Below, one piece after another: positions 63,966 through 64,000 of a stretch of 64,000 bases of DNA. The position numbers and the translations under genes are program-made. Under the pieces are notes generated by a model. The model ran no database searches. It saw nothing but the letters and a program-made list of their open reading frames with translations, and was not told the origin of the DNA. This stretch comes from Serripes groenlandicus (Eukaryota; Mollusca; Bivalvia; Cardiida; Cardiidae): assembly GCA_031761405.1 (NCBI GenBank), contig JASEVX010000003.1, positions 146,831,527-146,895,526 on the forward strand. Reading direction: 5' to 3'. Within the stretch, counting starts at the first letter, position 1. Each line of letters opens with the position of its first letter.

Positions 63966-64000
63966 GGTTAGATCCCCGGTCGGGTCATACAAAAGACTTT
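63966..64000 (+). mobile_element. SINE fragment at window edge
   Basis: GGTTAGATCCCCGGTCGGG then TCATACAAAAGACTTT: B box plus the conserved post-B-box phrase. The A box is missing on the left, and the element runs off the window. Confidence 0.65.

Overview
The window looks like intergenic DNA from an animal genome, most likely a bivalve mollusc and probably a heterodont. It is AT-rich, shows no bacterial gene organisation, and is packed with repeat families of bivalve type: 140-190 bp tandem repeats with phrases such as 'GACCTAGTGACC' and 'GGTCAAGGTCA', short tRNA-derived SINE heads continuing into 'GGGTCATAC', and foldback elements beginning 'GAGCCGTCCCGCGAG'. The assignment rests on pattern memory, not a search. 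I recognise no complete host gene. All convincing coding sequence belongs to retroelements; a frameshifted relic of a cysteine-rich multicopy family and two very short possible first exons are the only other coding-like pieces.

Layout. 1-3357 is one copy of a segmental duplication whose partner is 45833-49284; a second collinear block (11073-11666 with 50047-50638) continues it. 3.4-11 kb holds tandem repeats, TTAA-flanked foldback MITEs and a large foldback rich in 'GGACATTAGCC'. 11.8-16 kb is a dead LINE on the minus strand, interrupted by a SINE-like insert and by two 5S-rRNA-like units spaced 310 bp. 16.4-24.5 kb is MITEs, tandem repeats and a 1.5 kb satellite-bearing element. 24.7-27.1 kb has a cysteine-rich gene relic abutting a DIRS-type Gag-RT ORF. 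28-36 kb is MITE-rich and includes a 5'-truncated LINE inside a tandemly duplicated element whose second copy keeps the empty site. 39379-45245 is a nearly intact, young Ty3/Gypsy-type LTR retrotransposon on the minus strand, with 196-197 bp LTRs, a tRNA-Leu-type primer site, a purine tract, Gag-protease, RT-RNase H-integrase, and frame lesions. A 200-N gap follows. 52.0-53.6 kb is the most unusual structure: two near-identical ~0.8 kb arrays of 20-bp dyad-symmetric, CpG-dense units inside shared inverted termini. 53.7-64 kb returns to tandem repeats, SINEs and MITEs.

How it fits together. The region is a mobile-element graveyard with some recent activity (the LTR element, the duplicated dyad array, the 173-bp duplication near 9.3 kb). 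The commonest single family is a ~190-310 bp snapback MITE with TTAA flanks and CCCTTTCCC ends, present in about a dozen copies plus relics. TTAA targeting with CCC ends suggests mobilisation by a piggyBac-type transposase located elsewhere; no such transposase was seen here.
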